The notes below the pieces were generated by a model, which worked only from the letters and a program-made list of their open reading frames with translations, did not search any database and was not told where the DNA came from. This document shows, piece after piece, positions 40,501-50,690 of a stretch of DNA of 64,000 nucleotides (position 1 is the first letter of the stretch; the number at the start of each line of letters is the position of its first letter). The position numbers and the translations under genes were made by a program. Source of the DNA: Doris montereyensis (lineage: Eukaryota; Mollusca; Gastropoda; Nudibranchia; Dorididae); assembly GCA_037039925.1 (NCBI GenBank), contig JAXRKP010002062.1:1-64000 (forward strand), read 5' to 3'.

Positions 40501-43500
40501 GAGCGATTGAGCGATTGAACGATGGAGCAATGGAGCGATGGAGCGATGGAGCTATGGAGCAATTGAGCGATGTAGCAATAGAGCGATTGGAGTGAGGCAG
40601 CGATGGAGGGATGAAGTGTTCTAGCGATGGAACGATTGAGCGATGGAGCGATGGAGCGATGAATCGGACGGATCGATGGAGCGATGGAGTTCATGGGGCG
40701 ATTGAGCGATGGAACAATGGAGCGATTGAGCGATGGATTGATGGAGCCATTGGGCGATTGAGCATAGGAGCGATGAGTCGATGGAGCGATGGAGGGACGG
40801 AGCGATGGAGGGATTAAGCGATGTAGCGATGGAGCTATGGAGCGATGGAGTGAAATAACGATTGGGCAAAGGAGTAATCGAGTGATTGAGCGCTTGAGCA
40901 AAGAAGCGATGGAGCGATGGAGCGGTGGAACGATTGAGCGATGGAGCAATGTAGCAATGGAGTAATGAAACGATGGAGCGATCAAGCGTTGCAGCGATGG
41001 AGCGAGGTACGATGTAACCATAGGGCGATTGAGTGATGGAGCGATGGAGCGATGGAGTGATGAAGCGATTGAGCGATTGCGCAAATGAGCTGGGGGCCGA
41101 TGGAGCGATCGGGGACTGAGCGATAAAGGGATTAAGCGATGTAGCGATGGAGCGACATAACCATGGGGCAATGGAGCAATTGAGCAATGTAGCGATGGAG
41201 CGATTGAGCGTTGGAGCGATGGAGCAATTGTAGCGATGGAGCGATGGAGCGATGGAGCGAAGGACCGATAGAGCGATGGGTGGTGGAGCGATGGAGTGAT
41301 GGAGCGATCGAGCGATTGAGCGATTAAGCGATGGAGCGATGGAGTGATGGAGCGATGGAGCGATGTAGGGATGTTGTGATAGAGCTTTTGAGCGGTGGAA
41401 CAACCGAGCGATTGAGCGATTGAACGACGGAGCAATGGAGCGATAGAGCGATTGGAGCGATGCAGCGAATGAGGGATGAAGCGATGTAGCGATGGAATGA
41501 TTGAGCGATGGACCGATGGAGCGATGGAGCGACGGAGCAATGGAGTGGAGCGATGGAGCGATGGAGCTCATGGGGCGATTGAGCGATGGAACGATTGAGC
41601 GATGGAACGATGGAGTGATGAAGCGATTGAGCGATTGAGCATGGAGCGATGAAACAACTGAGCGATTGAGTGATAGAGCGATAGAGCGATGGAGTGATTA
41701 AGCGATGGAGTAATGGAGCAATTGAGCAATTTAGCGATGGAGCGATAGAATGATTCAGCAATGGAGCTATGGAGCGATTCAGGAATTGAGCAATTGAGCA
41801 ATGGAGTGATGGAGCAATAGAGCAATTGAATGATCGAGCGATGGAGCGTTGGAGCGATCGAGCGATTGAGGAATGGAGTGATCTTGCGATCGTGCGATGG
41901 AGCGATGGAGGGATGTTGTGATTGAGCGATGGAGCAATGGAGTGATTGAACGATGGAGCAATCGAACTACTGAGCGATGGTGCGATGGAGCGATGCAGCG
42001 ATGGAGCGATTGAGCGATGGAGTGATGGAGCGATGGAGCGATGGAACGATGGAGCGATGGAGTGATGGAGCAATTGAGCGATTGTGCAAAGGAGCGATGG
42101 ATCCATGGAGCGATGGACGGACGGAGCGATTGATGTGATGAAGCGATGGAGCGATGGAACTATGGAGCGATGGAGCGATACAACAATTGGGCAATGGAAC
42201 GATCGAGCGTTAAAGCAATGGAGCGATGGAGCGATTGAGTGATTGAGCAAAGTAGCGATGGATCCATAGAACGATGGAGCGATGGAAAGAAAGAACTGTG
42301 GAACGATTGACTGAAAGAGTGATGGAACGATTGAGCGAACGAGTGATGGAACGACTAATGGAACGAAATAACGAGGGAGCGATGAAATGATGAATCGATT
42401 GAGAGGTGGAGCGATGAAGCGATGGAGCGATGAAACTAGGGAGCAATGGAGCGATTGAGCGATGGAGCGATGGAATGATGGAGCGATGGAGCGATGGAGC
42501 GATGGAGCTATAGAGGAAGGAGCCATGAAGCGATGGAGCGATTCAGCAATAGAGCGATGGAGCAATGGAGCGATGGAGTAATGAAACGATTGAGCGATCA
42601 AGCGTTTGAGCGATGGAGCGATAGACCCATGGAGGGATGGAACAATGAAGCGATGGAGCGATTGAGCGATGGAGCAATAGAGCGATGGAGCGATGGAGCA
42701 ATTGAACGATGGAGCGGTGGAGCGATGGAGCGATGGAGCGATGGAGCAATGAAGCGATGGAGCGATTGAGCGGTGGAGTGGCGGAGCGGTGGAGCGATTG
42801 ACTGATTGAACGATGGAGCGATCAAGCGTTGGAGCGATGGAGCGATGGTGGAGCGGTGTAACCATGGGACGATTGAGCCCTTGAGTGATTGAGCAATGGA
42901 GCGATGCAGCAATATGGTAATCGAGCGATGGAGCGATGGAGTGATGGATCGATGGAGCGATGGAGCGATGGAGCGATGGAGCAATGGAGCGATGAACAAT
43001 GAGCGATGGAGAGATTGAGCGATGGAGCGATGGAGCGATGGTGCGATGGAGCGATAGAGCGATTGAGCGATGGCGAGAGGGAGCGATCGCAAGATTGGAG
43101 CGATGGAGCGATGGAGCGATGGAGTGATGGAGCGATGGAGTGATTGAGCGATGGAGCGATGGAGCAATGGAGCGATTGAGCGATGAAGCGATGAACTGAT
43201 GGAGCGTTTGAACGATAGAGCGATGGAGCGATGGAGCGATGGAGCGATGAAACGATGGAGCGATCGTGCGATGGAGCGATGTAGAGATGATGTTGTGATG
43301 GAGCGATGGAGCGATGGAGCGATGGAGCGACTGAGCAATGTAGCGATTGAACGGCGGAGCGATGGAACAACTGAGCGATGGAGCGATGGAGTGATGGAGC
43401 GATGGAGCGACGTAGGGATGTTGTGATTGAGCGATGGAGCGATAGAACAACTGAGCGATGGAGCGATGGAGCAACTGAGCGATTGAGCGATGGAGCAATG

Positions 43501-44251
43501 GAGCGATGGAGTGATGAAGCGATGTAGCGATGGAACGATTGAGCGATGGAGCGATGGAACTCATGGGGCGATGGAGCGGTAGTATGATGGAGCGTTGGAG
43601 CGATGGAGTGATGGAGCGATTGAGCCATTGAGCGATTGTGCGATTGAGCATAGGAGCGATGGATCGATGGAGCAATGGAGGGACGGAGCGATTGAACGAT
43701 GAAGCGATGTAGCGATGGAGCTATGGAGCGATGGAGTGATATAACGATTGGGCAATGGAGCAATCGAGCGATGGAGCGATGGAACGATGGAGCGCTTGAG
43801 CAAAGGGAGCGATGGAGCGATGAAGCGATGGAGCGATGGAGCGATGGAGCGATTGAGCGATGGAGTGATTGAGCGATGGAGCGATTGAGTAATGAAACGA
43901 TGGAGCGATCAAGCATTGCAGCAATGGAGCGATGGTGCAATGTAACCATGGGGCGATTGATTGATGAAACGATGGAGCGATGGAGCCATGGAGAGGTGGA
44001 GCTATGGACCGTTGGAGTGATGAAGCGATTGAGCGATTGCGCTAATGAGCTGGGGGCGATGGAGGGATCAGGCAATGGTGCGATGGAGGGATTAAGCGAT
44101 GTAGCGATGGAGCGATCTAACGATAGGGCAATGAAGCAATTGAGCAATGTGGCGATGGAGCGATCGAGTCATTTAGCGATGGAGCGATGCGACAAGACTG
44201 ATGGAGCGAAGGGAGTGATTAGCGATTGAGCGATGGAGCAATGGAGCATTG

Positions 44252-44571
44252 GAGCGATATTTGGCTGCTTGTGTTTGTAGGGCCCTATCTCCGAAAGTCT
44301 TAAGTTTAGTTTTGGGTGTTTGTATCATTTTCTTGCTCGCTGAGCGCAGTGATCTGTTCGGTGTGTATTTAGGAACTAACTCTTTTAAGTAGACTGGAAA
44401 GTCAGCCTCGTGCAGGCATTGGTACGTGATTGTAGCTATCTTGTAGTCAATGCGGGATTTTATTGGGAGCCAGTGTAGGTGTTTAAGTATTGGCGTAATG
44501 TGTTCTCTTTTTGAAACTTCCATAACTAATCTGGCGGCATTGTTTTGTATTATCTGCAGTTTCTTGCAAAC
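44252..44571 (-). pseudogene. LINE reverse transcriptase C-terminal fragment (CR1/L2-like)
   Basis: Read on the minus strand, this fragment encodes the region after the reverse transcriptase palm of a CR1/L2/jockey-type LINE. Diagnostic pieces are KLQIIQNNAARLV, HITPILKHLHWLPIKSRIDY and LKTFGDRALQTQAAK. In the family this stretch ends the ORF2 protein and is non-catalytic. Only about 105 codons survive. The upstream side stops abruptly where the 31-bp minisatellite begins (around 44,571), and the downstream side stops after QAAK, where the octamer array begins (around 44,252), before the tryptophan-containing end usual for the family. The frame is open throughout, so the piece is less decayed than the LINEs at 51-57 kb. 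It is not a gene on its own. The open frame continues into both repeats only because they lack stops. Confidence 0.85.
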
Positions 44572-47440
44572 AGAGTCCGTGTACATGTGGATTGGGACAA
44601 ACAGAGTCCGTGTACATGTGGATTGGGACAAACAGAGTCCGTGTACGTGTGGATTGGGACAAACAGAGTCCGTGTACATGTGGATTGGGACAAACAGAGT
44701 ACGTGTAGATGTGGATTGAGACAAACAGAGTCCGTATAGATGTGGATTGAGACAAACAGAGTCCGTATAGATGTGGATTGAGACAAACAGAGTCCGTATA
44801 GATGTGGATTGAGACAAACAGAGTCCGTAAAGATGTGGATTGGGACAAACAGAGTCCGTGTAGATGTGGATTGGGACAAACAGAGTCCGTGTAGACTTAG
44901 ATTGGGACAAACAAAGTCCGTGTAAATTTGGATTGGGACATTGTCTATACAACTGTGGATTAGGACAAACAGAATCCGTGTATATGTCGATTGGGACAAA
45001 CAGAGTACGTGTAAATGTGGATTGTAACCAACGTAGTCCGTGTACATGCGGATTGGGACAACGTAGTCCGTGTACATGTGGATTGGGACAAACAGAGTCC
45101 GTGTACACGTGGATTGGGACAAACAGAGTCCGTGTACATGTGGATTGGGACAAACAGAATCCGTGTACATGTGGATTGGGACAAACAGAGTCCGTGTACG
45201 TGTGGATTGGGACAAACAGAGTACGTGTAGATGTGGATTGAGACAAACAGAGTCCGTATAGATGTGGATTGAGACAAACAGAGTCCGTATAGATGTGGAT
45301 TGAGACAAACAGAGTCCGTAAAGATGTGGATTGAGACAAACAGAGTACGTGTAGATGTGGATTGAGACAAACAGAGTAAGTGTAGATGTGGATTGGGACA
45401 AACAGAGTACGTGTAGATGTGGATTGGGACAAACAGAGTCCGTGTACATGTGGATTGGAACAAACATAGTCCGTGTAAATGTGGAATGAGACAAAAATAG
45501 TCCGTGTAAATGTGGAATGAGACAAACATAGTCCGTGTAAATGTGGAATGAGACAAACATAGACCGTGTAAATGTGGAATGTGACAAACATAGACCGTGG
45601 GGATGTGGAATGTGACAAACATAGACCGTGTGGATGTGGATTGGAACAAACATAGTCCGTGTAAATGTGGATTGGAACAAACATAGTCCGTGTAAATGTG
45701 GAATGAGACAAACATAGTACGTGTAAATGTGGAATGAGACAAACATAGTACGTGTAAATGTGGAATGAGACAAACATAGTACGTGTAAATGTGGAATGAG
45801 ACAAACATAGTCCGTGTAAATGTGGAATGAGACAAACATAGTACGTGTAAATGTGGAATGAGACAAACATAGTACTTGTAAATGTGAGTCGACAAACATA
45901 GTACGTGTAAATGTGGAATGAGACAAATATAGTACGTGTAAATGTGAATGTGACAAACAGAGTACGTAAAAATATGTAAATGCGGGGAATGTGGACAAAC
46001 GAGCCCGTGTAAATGTGAAGCGACAAACAAGCCCGTAAATGGAATCAGACAAACAGAATGTCCGTGTAAATGTGGAATGTGACAAACAAGCCCGTGTAAA
46101 TGTGGAATCAGACAAACATAGTCCGTGTAAATGTGGAATCAGACAAACATAGTCCGTGTAAAATGTGAATGACAAACAAGCCCGTGTAAATGTGGAATCA
46201 GACAAACATAGTCCGTGTAATGGAATGTGACAAACAGAGTCTGTGTAGATGTGGATTAGATAGTCATAGGTCCGTGTAGATGTGGAATGGGACAAACATA
46301 GTCCGTGCAGATGTGGAATGAGACAAGGATAGTCCGTGTAGATGTGGAATGTGACAAAAGATAGTCCGTGTAGATGTGGATTCGGACAAACACTAGTCCG
46401 TGTAGATGTGGATTCAGACAAACATAGTCCGTGTACATGTGGATTCGACAAACATAGTCCGTGTAGATGTGGATTAGGACAAACATAGTCCGTGTAAATG
46501 TGGATTGGGACAAACATAGTCCGTGTAGATGTGAGTTAGGACAAACAGAGTCCGTGTAAATGTGGAATGAGACAAACATAGTCCGTGTAAATGTGGAATG
46601 AGACAAAGAGAGTATTGTACATATAAATATGGCCAAATGAGTCGGTGTAGATGGGGATACTGACAAACATAATCCGTGTAGATGTAGAATGAGACAAACA
46701 TAGTCTATGTAGATGTGAATGAGACAAACATAGTCCGTGTAGATGTGGAATGAGACAAACATAGTCCGTGTAGATGTGGAATGAGACAAACAGAGTCTAT
46801 GTAGATGGAATGAGACAAACATAAGTCTATGTAGATGTGAATGGGACAAACATAGTCCGTATAGATGTGGAATGAGACAAACATTGTACGTGTAAATGTG
46901 GAATGAGACAAACATAGTCCGTGTAGATGTGGAATGTGACAAACATAGTCTATGTAGATGTGGAAGGGAGACAAACATAGTCCGTGTAGATGTGAATGAG
47001 ACAAACATAGTCCGTGTAAATGTGGAATGTGACAAACATAGTCCGTGTAGATGTGGAATGAGACAAACATAGTCCGTGTAAATGTGGAATGAGACAAACA
47101 TAGTCCGTGTAAATGTGGAATGTGACAAACGATAGTCCGTGTAAATGTGGAATGAGACAAACATAGTCCGTGTAAATGTGGAATGAGACAAACATAGTCC
47201 GTGTAAATGTGTAATGAGACAAACAGAGTCCGTGTACATGTAAATATGGCCAAACAGAGTCGGTGTAGATGTGGAATGAGACAGACATAGTCCGTGCAAA
47301 TGTGGAGATGAGACTTGAGACAAACATAGGTCCGTGTAGATGTGGAATGGGACAAACATAGTCCGTGTAGATGTGGAATGGGACAAACATAGTCCGTGTA
47401 GATGTAGATTGGGATAAGCAAAGTGATATAGGTAAGGATG
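44568..47440 (-). repeat. 31-bp minisatellite, about 90 units
   Basis: The tandem unit is 31 bp and begins GTCCGTGTA on the plus strand. From 44.57 to about 45.46 kb the units carry ATGTGGATTGGGACAAACAG or close variants. From about 45.46 to 47.44 kb they carry ATGTGGAATGAGACAAACAT. Because 31 is coprime to 3, the minus strand reads as a 31-residue repeat (pieces CPNPHVHG and CTRTLFVPIH) for as long as no indel occurs, giving open frames of several hundred codons. Frequent one- and two-base indels and the lack of any start context argue against coding. Near 46.1-46.3 kb the units are shortened and scrambled. The estimate of about 90 units comes from length divided by period. Confidence 0.93.
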
Positions 47441-47705
47441 GGGACAGAGTAGACAGTGTCTACGTAGGTGCAGATGAAGACAAATACCTAATGAGCATGT
47501 GTGTATGAGGACAAACACCATTGGCATAGGTGGGACTGGAAACAAATAAGACCTGTGTCGGTACAGATAAGGACGAACAGCATCGGTTAGGCGCGGACTG
47601 GGACAAACAAAGTTTGTGTATGGATGTGAACAAATAGCATATGTATAGAGGTATGAATGGGGACAAACGGTGTCAATGCAAGTACATGTACTGATGGGGA
47701 CAACA
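47440..47705 (-). repeat. Degenerate edge of the 31-bp minisatellite
   Basis: Units are still recognisable by GGGGACAAAC-like cores (for example around 47,655 and 47,695) at roughly 31-bp spacing, but they are heavily diverged. This is what one expects at the unhomogenised edge of an array. Confidence 0.7.
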
Positions 47706-48102
47706 GCCACCACCTCTGCTACGATGCTACATTAGTACAACTATAACTGCTATCATTACTGCACTTATAATGGCAACTACTATCGCCTTCCATCACTTAA
47801 CTTATGCTTGACCACTTATTAAGGAATACGATGATTTTTTTTCTTTCTTCATAAGCTTATCTTTTTTTAAAGTAAGTCTTTCATGCCATTACGTATAGAT
47901 CCGGGGCTTATCCTGCTTGCAATGTGAAGTGTACAGATGGCCATATGATGAAAATATGACGCAAGATAGTGCAGTCGATAGATCCGAACACAAAGTCGGC
48001 TTATCCCAGTTTCTGTAACGTGAAGCGGTCTTTTATAAACAGATGATGAGGTGGAACACAAATCATTGAGTGACACTAACGAGTGAAAATATGACGTTGT
48101 TG
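47706..48102. other. Unannotated intergenic DNA
   Basis: No coding, RNA or repeat signal is recognised. The first 100 bases hold loose ACT/ATC triplet-rich sequence, and a T-rich run lies at about 47,833-47,850. Confidence 0.5.
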
Positions 48103-48144
48103 CTAAGGAATAATAAAAAATTATATTAACAATAATACTGTATT
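48103..48144 (+). repeat. 42-bp direct repeat, copy 1
   Basis: A 42-bp AT-rich sequence beginning CTAAGGAATAATAAAAAATT recurs without mismatch at 48,810-48,851. The two copies enclose 665 bp. It is far too long for an ordinary target-site duplication and too short for a typical LTR. Confidence 0.9.
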
Positions 48145-48809
48145 TGTGGTGCACCTGGGAACAATTATCAAGACTGCTAGACTACAAGAGACCCACACAG
48201 TTCACTTTAATGCGACACACTGAATTTAATTGTGTTATGTAATGTGCCACAAAGACCCTGACGTTAAATTTTTAAATTATTGTTATCGGACCTAGCTACA
48301 CAGTTGGTTTGTAGTAGATTCGAATTTTCGTCTATCATCGTTTCTTCAGATTTACACTATGATAAAACCACAAGTTAAACCAGTATATATCATTTTAGAT
48401 CCTACTTCCTCGACATGGCTGTGAGTCTCTTGCTACCAACATTCTGGACCTCCTGCCCTGCTGATGACACTGATGATATTAAGTTTATTCGGATACAGCA
48501 GCAAGAGCACTACCCATTATCTTTTACTGTTGAGAAATGCAAGTTTGTGTATACTGAATTTGAATGATTAGGGGGAACAAATCTGAATTGATGGATATGA
48601 CTTGGGTAACATAAGCCTTGCCTGCTGTTCACAGCTATTTTTGCAAGTAGTATTCGCCTCTTTGGCCAACTCCACATACCTTCAGACTACAGAGCATTGG
48701 CCCAGGAGGCAGATAATCTTTTTTAATGCTTCGCACTCAACACCAGTAGTAATATCACAATTGTTTTCATCATATTCAGAAGGCCCGTTGTTGGTTATCG
48801 AACGCTCCC
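48145..48809 (+). other. Segment between the 42-bp direct repeats, unrecognised
   Basis: No reliable coding match. A plus-strand stretch near 48,525-48,560 reads VEKCKF followed by a degraded continuation. It faintly resembles the thumb of Ty3/gypsy reverse transcriptases but is too short to call. An open frame at 48,602-48,817 matches nothing I know. Confidence 0.4.
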
Positions 48810-48851
48810 CTAAGGAATAATAAAAAATTATATTAACAATAATACTGTATT
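48810..48851 (+). repeat. 42-bp direct repeat, copy 2
   Basis: Identical to the copy at 48,103-48,144. It directly abuts the first recognisable remains of the Ty3/gypsy pol region that begins near 48,900. Confidence 0.9.
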
Positions 48852-48911
48852 CATCCCAAAAGAAGGAAACGTCGGTTCTTTACATTCTGTTCCTCATGAC
48901 AAACAATAAGT

Positions 48912-49060
48912 TTGCCAACGGTTATTCCATTATGGTTCCCGCGTAAATTTCTTCGTTTTGGCTCGCGTACTTTCCAAGCACGTCTCATCAGTGGAGGTGA
49001 ACGCCCTTCTTGGGGCTGACTTTCACGTAATAATCCTTGTCGACATCGCAGCCAGCGTTT
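48912..49060 (+). pseudogene. Gypsy protease remnant (C-terminal half)
   Basis: Around 48,912-48,930 a plus-strand frame reads ANGYS, similar to the conserved ANGT segment of retroviral-type aspartic proteases. At 49,002-49,045 another reads PFLGADFHVIILVD, matching the typical P-I-LGADF...LLVD end of gypsy proteases. The catalytic DTG box that should lie upstream is not visible. The identification depends mainly on the LGADF motif and its position just before the reverse transcriptase. Confidence 0.6.
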
Positions 49061-49129
49061 GAGTGAAACCTTTTCTCCCATTTGGTATGACATGAAATAC
49101 GTTGAATCAAACAGCAACAAATTTAGAAA

Positions 49130-49530
49130 ATTTTACATCAGTATCTTACGATTCGACTTTAGAAGTAAAGCATGGAGTTCCTTTTTATACCGACAAAAGG
49201 CCGACTCCGTCTTTGCAAGGAGCGCCGTTTGGCCCCAGAGAAACTGTTTGCAGCCGTAAGAGTTCTATGGAGATGGAGAAGATGGGCCCGAAGTCCAATA
49301 GTCCCCACTCCTTCATGTCCCCAAATCGGATGGAACACGTGGGATTTTCGTCGACTAAATGACGCTAACCGACCCCCTCACATCCAAGATTTTTTCTGCC
49401 CTGAAAGGAAAAGTCAAAGTTGCTTATTCATTACCATCAAATTTTGCTCAGAGGATTCTCCACATCCCATTTGTTTCGGGTTGAAAAATAAATACATCAT
49501 TTTCCAGGACCTTGAAATGGATGATAGGTA
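49130..49530 (+). pseudogene. Gypsy reverse transcriptase remnant
   Basis: Fingers and palm motifs of a Ty3/gypsy reverse transcriptase appear in shifting plus frames: ERRLAPEKL (about 49,220-49,247), PKSDGT (about 49,320), DFRRLND (49,343-49,363), PHIQDF (about 49,376) and FGLKN (about 49,474). The order and spacing fit the family. The segment between PHIQDF and FGLKN is frameshifted. The catalytic Y-x-DD box expected after the last motif was not found, so the active site is deleted or unrecognisable. The enzyme is certainly dead. Confidence 0.85.
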
Positions 49531-49639
49531 AATGATACAACCAACGTCTTTCAATTCGTCATCCGTCCCCCTTACCCATCATTCCCCAAACCCTATCCAT
49601 CACACAAGAACACAATTTTTTCCCAAACAGCCCCTATTC

Positions 49640-49965
49640 CTCATTGAAGATCACAAACCCAAACAAGCACTAACATGGACCGAGAAATGAAAAGCTCGAT
49701 TCATTCCAATGTTATGGCTCATCCTCAACATTGTCCCCCCCTGACCTCTTCGGACATTGCGGTTGGAGCACCACACCCATTGGGAACCCCTCGTTTCGCC
49801 AGCTACGGAAGCCGGAACAAAATAATTAAATCTCAGAACATTATACGCAATTTTTACGGACCAAACCTTAGTCCACATAAGTCACTCATGGTTCGCGACA
49901 ACAAAGACAACCCCGAATTTACCCCCCGTCACATATCAGGAAAATATATCTCAGACCGCAGTTGC
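49640..49965 (+). pseudogene. Gypsy RNase H remnant
   Basis: Recognisable pieces in different plus frames are KPKQALTWTEK (about 49,653-49,685), SDIAVGA (49,750-49,770, the start of the RNase H fold in gypsy elements), RQLRKPEQ (about 49,796-49,820) and HISGKYISD (about 49,929-49,957, the HVSGKDN-like end). The domain is shortened by deletions and has several frameshifts. It directly follows the reverse transcriptase remnant, as in intact elements. Confidence 0.75.
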
Positions 49966-50079
49966 TGACCCCAAAACACTCAGCCTTCAGTCAAGCTACA
50001 AAAAACATTTCATCCATGCCCAACCCCACCTCCACTTTGTTTTGATCATAAATACAACACTTCACACAGAAATGCGTTT

Positions 50080-50690
50080 ATGCACTTAAGAAACAAGCCA
50101 TGGGTCCCCAAAGCCAAAGATACAAAAACACGAGGGCACCCCTAGAGACACACAGAGAAAACACATATTAACATTGACACATGCCTCACATCACGGGACC
50201 AACCATTGACCCACAATGATATCCCACTTAGAGACACCCTCGAGTGCATCAAAGTGCTGGATTGGCACCGGTGTACCGACAGACATCCATTTGTTTGTTA
50301 AAAATCTTGACTGCTGACGGGAATGAACGCTTTCACCGAATTCTTTGAAAGCACGCCTTACATCTGTTTACGTTGGCCTTTGGCATCAGAATCTCTAAGG
50401 AGGACACCTCATGACTTGAACCACTAACCGTTCCAGGAGAATTTGTGTTAGACAGCGCTCGCCGGTCAATGTCGGCACCTTTACACGACCAACCCAACAC
50501 CAAGTGGATGAGTTTGCCACGGCGTTATATTGTGCAAATGTCAACGGTACAGGTTTCATTGGAGCTATACGTACAGAGCGGTTTATAAACTGCCTTAGAT
50601 GTCAAATTTCTGTCGTGGTTCACCCTTGAGTAGTAATCAGCCCACCTGAACCTACGCCACCTTCAACCTGATCATCCCATGTCAAGAGTC
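50080..50690 (+). pseudogene. Gypsy integrase remnant
   Basis: KPKIQKHEGTP (about 50,111-50,143) corresponds to the segment after the zinc-binding HHCC region. IPLRDT and VLDW-like pieces lie at about 50,220-50,265. ERFHRIL (about 50,323) and GIRISKEDTS (about 50,382-50,410) match the end of the catalytic core, and EPLTVPGEFVLDSAR (about 50,419-50,462) matches the stretch after it. A weak C-terminal tail may reach about 50,680. The D,D-35-E residues cannot be placed because the core is compressed and frameshifted. Confidence 0.7.

Larger units (their letters stand above)
25985..44250 (-). repeat. 8-bp satellite, right arm (inverted, GCGATGGA orientation)
   Basis: This is the same octamer satellite as the left arm but reverse-complemented, reading GCGATGGA on the plus strand. 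The switch is abrupt: the left arm runs to CATCGCTCCAATCCTCC and is followed at about 25,985 by AGCGATGGAGCGATTGAGCG. The same higher-order variant segments occur here in reverse, for example GTAACCATGGG as the reverse of CCCATGGTTAC. The second repeat type is present up to about 37.6 kb and absent from there to 44.25 kb. All open frames are repeat artefacts. The arm ends at about 44,250 against a LINE fragment. Confidence 0.95.
48890..50690 (+). mobile_element. Decayed Ty3/gypsy retrotransposon, pol remnant
   Basis: Traces of aspartic protease, reverse transcriptase, RNase H and integrase appear in that order on the plus strand. Together they would carry out proviral polyprotein cleavage, reverse transcription and integration of an LTR element. 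Every domain is broken by stops, frameshifts and deletions, so nothing is functional. No gag, zinc knuckle, primer-binding site or LTR pair was found. The 42-bp direct repeats just upstream are too short and too close together to be the LTRs. The internal motifs resemble gypsy lineages common in invertebrates, but I do not assign a clade. It lies head-to-tail with the 3' end of the minus-strand LINE at about 51.1 kb. Confidence 0.8.

Noticed and set aside
41324..43675. A 783-codon minus-strand open frame, the longest in the window
   Set aside because: It lies wholly within the inverted octamer array, with no non-repetitive domain.
1..44250. Telomeric repeat (TTAGGG or similar) within or beside the array
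   Set aside because: No run of a known telomere repeat was seen on either strand; a subtelomeric location remains speculation.
44700..44950. CRISPR array (regular 31-bp units)
   Set aside because: The units are directly adjacent, with no unique spacers, and the context is eukaryotic. It is a plain minisatellite.
44173..46026. A 617-codon open frame joining minisatellite peptides to a reverse transcriptase tail
   Set aside because: Only the 105 codons at 44,252-44,571 are protein-like; the rest is stop-free 31-bp and 8-bp repeat.
48520..48570. VEKCKF as a reverse transcriptase thumb motif of a second gypsy copy
   Set aside because: Only six residues match and nothing around them fits; recorded as unproven.
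48851..49120. Minus-strand 89-codon frame and plus-strand 49,059-49,259 frame as small genes
   Set aside because: Both overlap the gypsy protease and reverse transcriptase remnant and show no independent signal.
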